Assembly: GCA_018712665.1 (NCBI GenBank)
Contig: DVGP01000101.1
Location: 1-22,341, forward strand
Reading direction: 5' to 3'
Length of the DNA: 22,341 bases
Origin: Candidatus Pelethomonas intestinigallinarum
Lineage (GTDB): Bacteria > Bacillota > Clostridia > Oscillospirales > Oscillospiraceae
Both the position numbers and the translations under genes were made by a program. The notes under the pieces were generated by a model. That model ran no database searches. It was not told the DNA's origin and saw nothing but the letters and a program-made list of their open reading frames with translations. This document shows, one piece after another, positions 6,159 through 12,461 of the stretch. Positions within the stretch are counted from its first letter, which is position 1, and every line of letters starts with the position of its first letter.

Positions 6159-7061
6159 ATGGAAGTGATCGCCGGCGCGGCGCAGCAGGTCTGGAATCTG
6201 ATTCTGTCGCTGCGGTTCTGGGATGTGTTGGACATCCTGGTTATTGCCTATCTGGTCTACCGGCTGCTGCTGCTGGTGCGGCGGACCAACACCTCGCGGC
6301 TGCTCAAGGGTGTGCTGTTGATCCTGCTGGCCCTGTGGCTGTCCTCCGGGCGGCTGCGGGCGCTGAACTATCTGCTCAGCCATATCGTGGATATCGGTAT
6401 CCTGGCTCTGCTGATCCTGTTCCAGCCGGAGATCCGGCGGGTCCTGGAGCAGATGGGGTCCAGCCGCTGGAACGTACTGGAGTTTTTTGCCCGGCCCCAG
6501 GTGGACAGGCAGAGTCTGGAGCAGGCCATCAGCCAGACGGTGGCCGCCTGCGGCGACATGAGCCGCTCCCGCACCGGCGCTTTGATCGTCTTTGAGCGGC
6601 ACATCCAGCTGGACGAGGTGCTGCGAAGCGGCACCAAGCTGGACGCGGAGGTCTCCTCCGAGCTGCTGAAGAACATCTTCTTTGTCAAGGCCCCCATGCA
6701 CGACGGCGCTGTTATCATCCGGCAGGGCCGGGTGTTGGGGGCGGGATGCATGCTCCCCCTGAGCCGGAATGTGAATCTGAGCCGGGATCTGGGTATGCGC
6801 CACCGGGCCGGCATCGGCATGAGCGAGAACTCCGACGCGGTGGTGGTCCTGGTCAGCGAGGAGACCGGTTCTATCTCCGTGGCGGTTGGAGGGATGCTCA
6901 AGCGCCATCTGATGTCGAACACACTGGAGCAGCTGCTGCGCAACGAGCTGCTGCCCCGGGAGGCGGATGAGGACAAGGCCGCGGGCGGGAAGCTGAAGCT
7001 GGACCGCCTGACAGGCCGCTTAAAGGGCAGGAAGGATGGTGACGGGAAGGATGAGCGATAA
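6159..7061 (+). CDS. cdaA: Membrane diadenylate cyclase CdaA
   Basis: The 300-residue enzyme makes cyclic di-AMP from two ATP at the membrane. Three N-terminal transmembrane helices (about 22-41, 47-62, 72-90) precede the DAC (DisA_N) catalytic domain from about 105 to 260. Both signature motifs are intact: DGA at 182-184 within APMHDGAVII, and RHR at 214-216 within RHRAGIGMSE. A charged lysine-rich C-terminal tail follows. The ribosome binding site GGAGGG (6148-6153) supports the ATG. The stop codon lies inside the start of the next gene, cdaR, which encodes its usual regulator. c-di-AMP controls potassium and osmolyte transport and wall homeostasis in Firmicutes. Confidence 0.96.
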   Translation: MEVIAGAAQQVWNLILSLRFWDVLDILVIAYLVYRLLLLVRRTNTSRLLKGVLLILLALWLSSGRLRALNYLLSHIVDIGILALLILFQPEIRRVLEQMGSSRWNVLEFFARPQVDRQSLEQAISQTVAACGDMSRSRTGALIVFERHIQLDEVLRSGTKLDAEVSSELLKNIFFVKAPMHDGAVIIRQGRVLGAGCMLPLSRNVNLSRDLGMRHRAGIGMSENSDAVVVLVSEETGSISVAVGGMLKRHLMSNTLEQLLRNELLPREADEDKAAGGKLKLDRLTGRLKGRKDGDGKDER

Positions 7062-8292
7062 AACCAACAAGCTGCTGTACATCGGGCTGTCTCTGCTGAT
7101 TGCCGTCATCTTCTGGTTCTTCGTGGACAGCGAGCAGGGGCATAACACCACCCAGACATACTATAATATCCCCGTTGAGTTCATCGGCGAAACCGACACT
7201 CTGCCCAGCCGTGGGCTTATGCTTACTACCGGAGCCGACGCCACGGTGGATCTGGAGCTTCGGGGTCCCCGCACAGTGATCTCCGACCTGAGCAGGGAGG
7301 ATATCACTCTTCAGGTGGACCTGACCAGCATCACGGCCACGGGTACCTTTTCCATGACCTATGATCTGCTGCTTCCGGATGAAATCCCACGCAGCAGCGT
7401 CACCACGGAGCGGGCCTCCCGCTCCACCATCACCGTGACCATCGAGGAGCTCTTTGAGAAAACGGTGCCGGTGAAGGTGAGCGTGGCGGGAGAGGTGGCC
7501 GACGGCTACATTTATATGGCCGAGCGGATGATCGCGGAACCCTCTGAGCTGACCCTCAGCGGCAGGGAGGAAGACGTGGACCAGGTGGTCTCCGCCCAGG
7601 TGATGCTGGATCTCAGCGGCGCTACCTCCTCTGTAAACCAGGAGTTCGACTATATTCTTCTGGACGGGCAGGGGAACGAGGTCAGCGGGGAGAATATCAC
7701 CGTCTCCAGCCGCCGCATTGAAATTTCCGCTCCTGTCTATCTTGTCAAGACGCTGGAGCTGACCGTGGACTTTACGGAGTCCCCCGGCTCTGCGCTGGAA
7801 GATCTGCAAGATTGGTATCTGGGCGTTACCTCCATTGAAGTGGCCGGAGAGGCCGCTAACCTGGAGGGAGTGGACGACATCCTTCTGGCTACCGTGGATC
7901 TGAGCACGCTCCTGTCGGATACAGAGATGCCTCTGGAAATCACGATCCCTGCTGGATGCGTCAACATCAGCGGCATCACCTCCACGACTTTGACGATCCT
8001 GTTTAAGGACACGCTGGAGACGCGGGCGTTTACTGTCAGCAATATCTCGGCCATTGGCCTGAGTCAGACGCAGAATTTCAGCCGCATGACCAACTCGGTG
8101 GAGGTCCTTCTCCGGGGCGACGCCCAGGAGCTGGAGCAGGTCACCGCCGATGATATTCGCATCGTGGTGGACTTGACACCCTATGAGGACAACGGCACCT
8201 ACTCCGTCCCGGCTGTTGTTCTTGTGGACGGCCACAGCAATGTGGGCGCCGTGGGTACCTACTCTGTGGCCTGTCGGATTACCTCGAGCTAG
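7036..8292 (+). CDS. cdaR: CdaR, YbbR-domain regulator of CdaA
   Basis: The product (418 residues from 7036) has one N-terminal transmembrane helix (about 13-29, LLYIGLSLLIAVIFWFF) and a large extracytoplasmic part made of about four YbbR repeats, roughly 40-120, 150-230, 240-325 and 340-412. Each shows short beta-strand patterns such as VPVKVSVAGEV and VEVLLRGDAQEL. CdaR binds CdaA and modulates c-di-AMP synthesis. The gene overlaps the end of cdaA by 26 bp from this start. An alternative ATG at 7051, which would overlap by 11 bp and give MSDKTNKLLYIG, is equally plausible because neither has an ideally spaced ribosome binding site. In Firmicutes glmM normally comes next; it does not here. 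Confidence 0.9.
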   Translation: MVTGRMSDKTNKLLYIGLSLLIAVIFWFFVDSEQGHNTTQTYYNIPVEFIGETDTLPSRGLMLTTGADATVDLELRGPRTVISDLSREDITLQVDLTSITATGTFSMTYDLLLPDEIPRSSVTTERASRSTITVTIEELFEKTVPVKVSVAGEVADGYIYMAERMIAEPSELTLSGREEDVDQVVSAQVMLDLSGATSSVNQEFDYILLDGQGNEVSGENITVSSRRIEISAPVYLVKTLELTVDFTESPGSALEDLQDWYLGVTSIEVAGEAANLEGVDDILLATVDLSTLLSDTEMPLEITIPAGCVNISGITSTTLTILFKDTLETRAFTVSNISAIGLSQTQNFSRMTNSVEVLLRGDAQELEQVTADDIRIVVDLTPYEDNGTYSVPAVVLVDGHSNVGAVGTYSVACRITSS

Positions 8293-8306
8293 GAGGCATT
8301 GAAAGT

Positions 8307-8711
8307 ATGACCCAGATCGCTACCGTTACAGCGGTACCCGCTCCAGGCGTGGCGCTTGTCAGTGTAGCCAGGCAGACCGCCTGCGGCCACGACTGCGAGA
8401 ACTGTCCCGGCTGCGGCGTTCAGGGAACCAGCATAACGGTCCGGGCCAGAACAGAGCTGCCGGTGGAGCCGGGGGACCGGGTGGAGCTTTCCAGCGACAG
8501 CCGGGTGCTGTCCATCGCCGCCCTGGTGTACCTGGTCCCAGTGGTTCTGTTTCTGGCGGGCTACCTGCTCTCCTGGCTTTTGCCGGAGGGGACACGGTAT
8601 CTCTGTGGGGGCCTGGGTTTCGCCCTGGGCCTGCTGCTGGCCGCGGCCTGGGACCGGCGGCTGCGCCGGAGCGGCCAGGCTGTGAAACACCAGATCGTCC
8701 GGCTGCTGTAG
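8307..8711 (+). CDS. RseC/MucC-like cysteine-rich membrane protein
   Basis: The 134-residue protein fits the RseC/MucC (SoxR-reducing system) family. A short N-terminal cytoplasmic part carries the Cys cluster C26-x3-C30-x2-C33-x2-C36, followed by a beta-rich stretch and two transmembrane helices (about 67-91 and 96-115) with a basic tail. Proteobacterial RseC and its relatives are tied to electron transfer by the Rnf/Rsx complex, and clostridial relatives are often adjacent to unrelated genes; the function here is unknown. AGGAGG at 8291-8296 overlaps the cdaR stop, placing it 14 nt after cdaR and probably in the same transcript. The DUF5685 gene follows after four bases. Confidence 0.75.
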   Translation: MTQIATVTAVPAPGVALVSVARQTACGHDCENCPGCGVQGTSITVRARTELPVEPGDRVELSSDSRVLSIAALVYLVPVVLFLAGYLLSWLLPEGTRYLCGGLGFALGLLLAAAWDRRLRRSGQAVKHQIVRLL

Positions 8712-8715
8712 AAGG

Positions 8716-9609
8716 ATGTTCGGCTATGTGCGTCCCTCCCTCAGCCGCCTGAGCGAGGAGGACAAGCGGCGCTTTCACGCTGTGTACTGCGGGCTCTGCC
8801 GGGCCCTGGAGGCCCGGTGCGGCACAGCCGCCCGCTTTATCCTCAACTATGACTTTGCCTTTCTGGCGGTGCTTCTCTCACCGCCCCAGGCGCCGGAGCC
8901 CCTCCACAGGGCCTGCATGGCCCACCCCGTCGCGGGACGGGACTACTTTCCCCTCAGCGACGCTCTGGCCCTGGCGGCGGACTGCAGCGTGATCCTGGCC
9001 TGGTGGCAGCTCCAGGACGCCATCCGGGACCACGGCGCCGCGGAGAGCGTGAAATACCGGGCGGCGGCCGCCGCGCTGGGGAGGGCCTACCGCCGGGCCG
9101 GCCAGGCCCGGCCCGATTTCGACCGGGCCACCCGGGACCATTTGGAGCGGCTGGCCCGCCTGGAGGAGGAGCGATGCCCCTCCATTGACCGGGCGGCGGA
9201 GGAATTTGCCGCCCTGCTGGGAGCCATCGGCCACCAGGTGGAGGACCCCGTGCTCTCCCGGGTGCTGGAGCAGATGCTCTACCACCTGGGCCGCTGGATC
9301 TATCTGGTGGACGCGGCGGACGATTTGAAGGACGATTTCGACCGGGGCTGCTACAACCCGCTGATCTACCGTTTTGATCTGACATCCGGAGCTCTGACAG
9401 ACGAGGCCAGAGAGAGCCTGGTGCTGAGCCTGGACCACTCCATCCGCCGGATGGCCGCGGCCTATGAGCTGTGGGACTTCGGTGTGTGGAGTTCGATCAT
9501 TCAATCAACTGTGTACGAGGGGCTTTTCCTGGTGGGAAAGGCCGTTTTAGAGGGAACATTCCACGCCGCCGGCAGAAGATCCGGCGGCAGAGACGAGGAA
9601 AAGCTATGA
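8716..9609 (+). CDS. DUF5685 family protein, function unknown
   Basis: The 297-residue protein begins MFGYVRPSLSRLSEEDKRRF and has the early YCGLC motif (C25, C28, with C35 close by) and the downstream NYDFAFLAVLL stretch that I recognise as the DUF5685 signature. The rest is mostly alpha-helical. Two acidic motifs stand out: DAIRD at 101-105 following a WWQLQ helix, and DAADDLKDDFD at 199-209 followed by RGCYNPL. Paired aspartate-rich helices are typical of the class I isoprenoid synthase fold, but that link is my inference. No signal peptide is seen. It starts four bases after the RseC-like gene and its stop overlaps the next start as ATGA, so the three genes look like a coupled unit. Confidence 0.75.
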   Translation: MFGYVRPSLSRLSEEDKRRFHAVYCGLCRALEARCGTAARFILNYDFAFLAVLLSPPQAPEPLHRACMAHPVAGRDYFPLSDALALAADCSVILAWWQLQDAIRDHGAAESVKYRAAAAALGRAYRRAGQARPDFDRATRDHLERLARLEEERCPSIDRAAEEFAALLGAIGHQVEDPVLSRVLEQMLYHLGRWIYLVDAADDLKDDFDRGCYNPLIYRFDLTSGALTDEARESLVLSLDHSIRRMAAAYELWDFGVWSSIIQSTVYEGLFLVGKAVLEGTFHAAGRRSGGRDEEKL

Positions 9610-10256
9610 CCGACCCCTATCAAATCCTGAACGTGTCGCCGGACGCCTCTGACGAGGAGGTCAAAAAGGCATATCGTGAGCTGGCGAGAAAGTACCATCC
9701 GGATAATTACCACGACAATCCGCTGGCGGATCTGGCTCAGGAGAAGATGAAGGAGATCAACGCCGCCTATGACGCCATTCAGCGCCAGCGCAGCGGCCGC
9801 GGCAGTGCCGGCGGCAGCCAGAGCGCCTACCAGCGCCAGAGCTACAGCGGCTACCAGCGGCAGAGCCAGTCCTCCTACGCCGGAAACGCGGCCTTCCAGC
9901 GGGTTCGGATGGCCATTAACCGCAACGACTTGGGGATGGCGGAGCAGCTGCTGGCCCAGATCAGCGATCACGACGGGGAGTGGAACTACCTGAAGGGCAC
10001 CATCTGCTATCGCCGGGGCTGGGTGGATGAGGCCAGGCGCTACTACCAGACCGCCTGTCAGATGGACCCGGGAAACGCGGAGTACCGGCAGGCCCTGAAC
10101 TATGTGGAAAACGGAGGGTCCGCCTATCAGCCGGAGGGCTACGAGGTCTACTCCACCGGCTGCGGAAACGCCAACCTGTGCGGTAAGCTGGCCTGCGCCT
10201 ATCTGGCCTGCAACGCCTGCTCCCTGGGGGGCATCCGCTACTGCTACTGCTGCTGA
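9606..10256 (+). CDS. J-domain protein with cysteine-rich C-terminus
   Basis: The 216-residue protein starts with a J domain (about 1-62) containing the HPD triad at 31-33, which stimulates the Hsp70 DnaK ATPase. A glutamine/serine/tyrosine-rich linker (about 63-93, with YQRQS repeated) follows, then helical TPR-like repeats (about 95-168, including AEQLLAQIS and DEARRYYQTACQMDP). The last 31 residues contain eight cysteines (186, 192, 197, 202, 205, 213, 215, 216), a pattern fit for metal or Fe-S binding. The start at 9606 gives ATGA overlap with the upstream stop; the frame remains open 45 codons further up only as a shadow. It is not canonical DnaJ, since it lacks the G/F region, the four CxxCxGxG repeats and the C-terminal substrate domains. 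It probably acts with the two preceding genes. Confidence 0.8.
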   Translation: MTDPYQILNVSPDASDEEVKKAYRELARKYHPDNYHDNPLADLAQEKMKEINAAYDAIQRQRSGRGSAGGSQSAYQRQSYSGYQRQSQSSYAGNAAFQRVRMAINRNDLGMAEQLLAQISDHDGEWNYLKGTICYRRGWVDEARRYYQTACQMDPGNAEYRQALNYVENGGSAYQPEGYEVYSTGCGNANLCGKLACAYLACNACSLGGIRYCYCC

Positions 10257-10328
10257 GAATGGACGCCCTTCCCTGGGAGCGTTGAGGGCTCTCCGGTGGG
10301 ATGGCGATGTATTTAGGAGGGAAATATT

Positions 10329-11213
10329 TTGGTCAAGAGTATGACCGGCTATGGCCGGGCGAGAGAAACCAGAAACGGACGGGACATCACCGTGGAGGTC
10401 CGCAGCGTCAACAACCGCTACCTGGACTGCTCGGTGAAGATGCCCCGGGCCTATATCTTTGCGGAGGATGCGGTGAAGTCCGCCGTCCAGCGATCTGTCA
10501 GCCGGGGAAAGGTAGACGTGTTCATCACCGTGGAGTCCCTGGGGGCGGAGGAGAGCGTGGTCTCCGTCAACGAGCCTCTGGCCCGGGCCTATATCGCCGC
10601 CCTGGAGCGGCTGCGGGAGCTGGGGGACGGGGCCGTGAAGGGAAAATACGCGGCCACAGATCTGGCCCGGCTGCCGGATGTGATCACGGTGACGAAGGCG
10701 GAGGAGGACCTGGAGGCCCTCTCCGCGGATCTGGTGGCTGTGGCGGAGGACGCTCTGCGGGCCCATACCGCCATGCAGCTGACCGAGGGGGAGCGCCTGG
10801 CGGCGGATATCCTCGGCCGCCTGGATACCATTGAGGCCATCACGGCCCGGGTGGAGGCCCGCTCCCCCCAGACGGTGGCGGAGTACCGGGAGAAGCTGCT
10901 CTCCCGGATGCAGGAGGTCCTCCAGTCCGCCAGTGTGGACGAGGCCCGCATCCTCACCGAGGCGGCCATCTTCGCCGACAAGGTGGCGGTGGACGAGGAG
11001 ACGGTGCGCTTGCGCAGCCACCTGGGCCAGCTGCGGGAGATGCTCCGCGGCGATGTCCCCGTGGGCCGGAAGCTGGACTTTCTCATCCAGGAGGTGAACC
11101 GGGAGTCCAACACCATCGGCTCAAAGTGCAGCGACCTGCAGATCGCCCGGGACGTGGTGGAGCTGAAGGCGGAGATCGAGAAGATCCGCGAGCAGGTCCA
11201 GAATATCGAGTAG
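10329..11213 (+). CDS. yicC: YicC/YloC family endoribonuclease
   Basis: The 294-residue protein matches the YicC family (B. subtilis YloC): N-terminal MVKSMTGYGRA, an early VEVRSVNNRYLD block, and a C-terminal DUF1732 region with the highly conserved EVNRESNTIGSKCSD motif and closing helices. E. coli YicC promotes turnover of small RNAs. TTG at 10329 is the start: AGGAGG at 10315-10320 lies eight bases upstream, and homologues begin M-[VI]-[KR]-SMT. The ATG at 10341 would drop these residues. A 72-bp gap separates it from the J-domain gene, with no clear promoter. remA follows 11 nt later, opening the yicC-remA-gmk-rpoZ order conserved in Firmicutes. Confidence 0.93.
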   Translation: MVKSMTGYGRARETRNGRDITVEVRSVNNRYLDCSVKMPRAYIFAEDAVKSAVQRSVSRGKVDVFITVESLGAEESVVSVNEPLARAYIAALERLRELGDGAVKGKYAATDLARLPDVITVTKAEEDLEALSADLVAVAEDALRAHTAMQLTEGERLAADILGRLDTIEAITARVEARSPQTVAEYREKLLSRMQEVLQSASVDEARILTEAAIFADKVAVDEETVRLRSHLGQLREMLRGDVPVGRKLDFLIQEVNRESNTIGSKCSDLQIARDVVELKAEIEKIREQVQNIE

Positions 11214-11224
11214 GGAGGGAGACC

Positions 11225-11485
11225 ATGGAGCTGGTAAATATCGGCTATGGAAGCATGATCTCCGCCCAGCGGCTCATCGCCGTGGTCAGCCCCGACTCCG
11301 CCCCCATCAAGCGGCTGATCGGGGAGGCCCGGGACCGGAGTATGCTCATTGACGCCACCTTCGGCCGCAAGACGGCGGCGGTGCTTATCATGGACAGCGA
11401 CCACGTGGTCCTCTCCGGCCTTCCCTTTGAGAAGCTGGCGCCCCGCTTTGGGGTGGACCCCACGGTGTTGGAGGAGGAAGCATGA
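11225..11485 (+). CDS. remA: RemA family extracellular matrix regulator (DUF370)
   Basis: The 86-residue protein matches RemA/YlzA across its length: MELVNIGYGSMISAQRLIAVVSP at the start, then PIKRLIGEARD and LIDATFGRKTAAVLIMDSDHVVLS. In B. subtilis RemA is a DNA-binding protein that activates matrix and osmoprotection genes and forms ring-like oligomers on DNA. The start at 11225 is chosen because GGGAGGGAG just before it is a strong ribosome binding site and the family begins here; the longer open frame reads through yicC. Its stop overlaps the gmk start as ATGA. Confidence 0.94.
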   Translation: MELVNIGYGSMISAQRLIAVVSPDSAPIKRLIGEARDRSMLIDATFGRKTAAVLIMDSDHVVLSGLPFEKLAPRFGVDPTVLEEEA

Positions 11486-12072
11486 GAAGAGGCAAGACAT
11501 TCATCATCTGCGGTCCCTCCGGTGTGGGGAAGGGCACCGTGGTGGCCAGGCTCCTGGCCAGCTACCCTAAGCTGTATTTTTCCGTGTCCGCCACCACCCG
11601 CCCCCCCAGACCCGGCGAGGTGGATGGGAAGCACTACCACTTCCTCTCCCGGGAGCAGTTCCAGCGGTGGATCGACGAGGACGCCTTTTTAGAGCACGCG
11701 GAGTTTGTGGGGAATCTGTACGGGACCCCCAAGCTCTACGTGGACAAGGCCATGGACCAGGGCCGGGACGTGATATTGGACATCGAGATCCAGGGGGCCG
11801 AGCAGGTCCACCGCAGGCGGCCCGAGGCCATCCGCATCTACGTGGCCCCGCCCAGCTGGGCGGAGCTGGAGCGCCGGCTCATCGGCCGGGGCACCGAGGA
11901 CATGGAGAAGGTCCGCCGCCGCCTGGAGCGGGGCAAGGAGGAGTTCGCCGTGGCCCGCGACTTCGACTACTTTGTCATCAACGACACAGTGGACCGGGCG
12001 GTGGAGGAGCTGCGGGCCATTCTGCTGGCTGAGCACTGCCGCCCGGACGAGCGGATCACTCAGATCCACTGA
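11482..12072 (+). CDS. gmk: Guanylate kinase
   Basis: The 196-residue enzyme phosphorylates GMP to GDP with ATP. The P-loop GPSGVGKGT lies at 11-19, followed by the GMP-binding region SVSATTRPPRPGEVDGKHYHF and the DILDIEIQGAEQV block, and the lid-region IGRGTEDMEKVRRRL. The length is typical. GGAGGAGG before the ATG is a strong ribosome binding site and also lies inside remA, giving a 4-bp overlap. The remA-gmk-rpoZ order is the standard Firmicutes arrangement; GMP kinase is also a c-di-AMP/ppGpp-relevant point of GTP supply. Confidence 0.97.
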   Translation: MRRGKTFIICGPSGVGKGTVVARLLASYPKLYFSVSATTRPPRPGEVDGKHYHFLSREQFQRWIDEDAFLEHAEFVGNLYGTPKLYVDKAMDQGRDVILDIEIQGAEQVHRRRPEAIRIYVAPPSWAELERRLIGRGTEDMEKVRRRLERGKEEFAVARDFDYFVINDTVDRAVEELRAILLAEHCRPDERITQIH

Positions 12073-12084
12073 GAGACGCTTCCG

Positions 12085-12112
12085 CTGTTTGTTTATTTTT
12101 GTATTCTATAAT
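12085..12112 (+). promoter_or_regulatory. Possible internal promoter before rpoZ
   Basis: A perfect TATAAT at 12107-12112 is preceded at 16 nt by CTGTTT (12085-12090). The 50-bp gmk-rpoZ gap is sharply AT-rich compared with its neighbours. The -35 is poor, so the strength is uncertain, but it could let rpoZ-priA and downstream genes be read apart from yicC-gmk. Confidence 0.5.
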
Positions 12113-12139
12113 TATTTAATTTGAAGGAATGATGTTATC

Positions 12140-12361
12140 ATGATGCTCTATCCCCCTATGAACCAGTTGACCGCCAATGTGCCCAACCGCTACCTCCTGG
12201 TGAATGTGGTGGCCCGCCGGGCCCGGCAGATCGCCCAGGAGGCGGAGGACGCCGGGGAGAAGCTGGATGTGAAGCCCGTGACTCTGGCCATTCAGGAGGT
12301 GGCGGACGGGAAGCTGTCCGTGGCCGCCGCTGACATTGTGATCACCGACGTGGAGGGCTGA
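12140..12361 (+). CDS. rpoZ: DNA-directed RNA polymerase subunit omega
   Basis: The 73-residue protein has the omega core: NRYLLVNVVARRARQIAQEAED (NxYxLVxVxAKRARQ pattern), then KPVTLAIQEVADGKL. Omega binds the beta-prime tail and supports RNA polymerase assembly. AAGGA at 12124-12128 is the only ribosome binding site in reach. The start codon is doubled (ATGATG), so 12143 is a second possible start. In B. subtilis coaBC follows rpoZ; here priA does. Confidence 0.93.
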   Translation: MMLYPPMNQLTANVPNRYLLVNVVARRARQIAQEAEDAGEKLDVKPVTLAIQEVADGKLSVAAADIVITDVEG

Positions 12362-12399
12362 CGCCGGGTTTTGTCCACGTGTATAAGACTGAGAGGTAC

Positions 12400-12423
12400 T
12401 TCCGCCGGGGAAGCCCGGCGGAA
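12400..12423 (+). repeat. Perfect hairpin between rpoZ and priA
   Basis: TTCCGCCGGG (12400-12409) and its exact complement (12414-12423) close on a GAAG loop. No T-run follows, so it is not a standard terminator. It may protect the rpoZ mRNA end or affect priA expression. It shares a 13-nt sequence with the hairpin after priA. Confidence 0.6.
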
Positions 12424-12461
12424 ATCCTATGCTGACGGAAATCCAGGGGGGAGGCGGTGAC

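Noticed and set aside
10257..10328. Promoter in front of yicC
   Set aside because: TTGAGG at 10282 has no matching -10 at usable spacing; yicC may be read from upstream.
12129..12143. Four-codon frame ending at the rpoZ start codon
   Set aside because: The ATG abuts the AAGGA site with no spacer; probably chance in an AT-rich gap.
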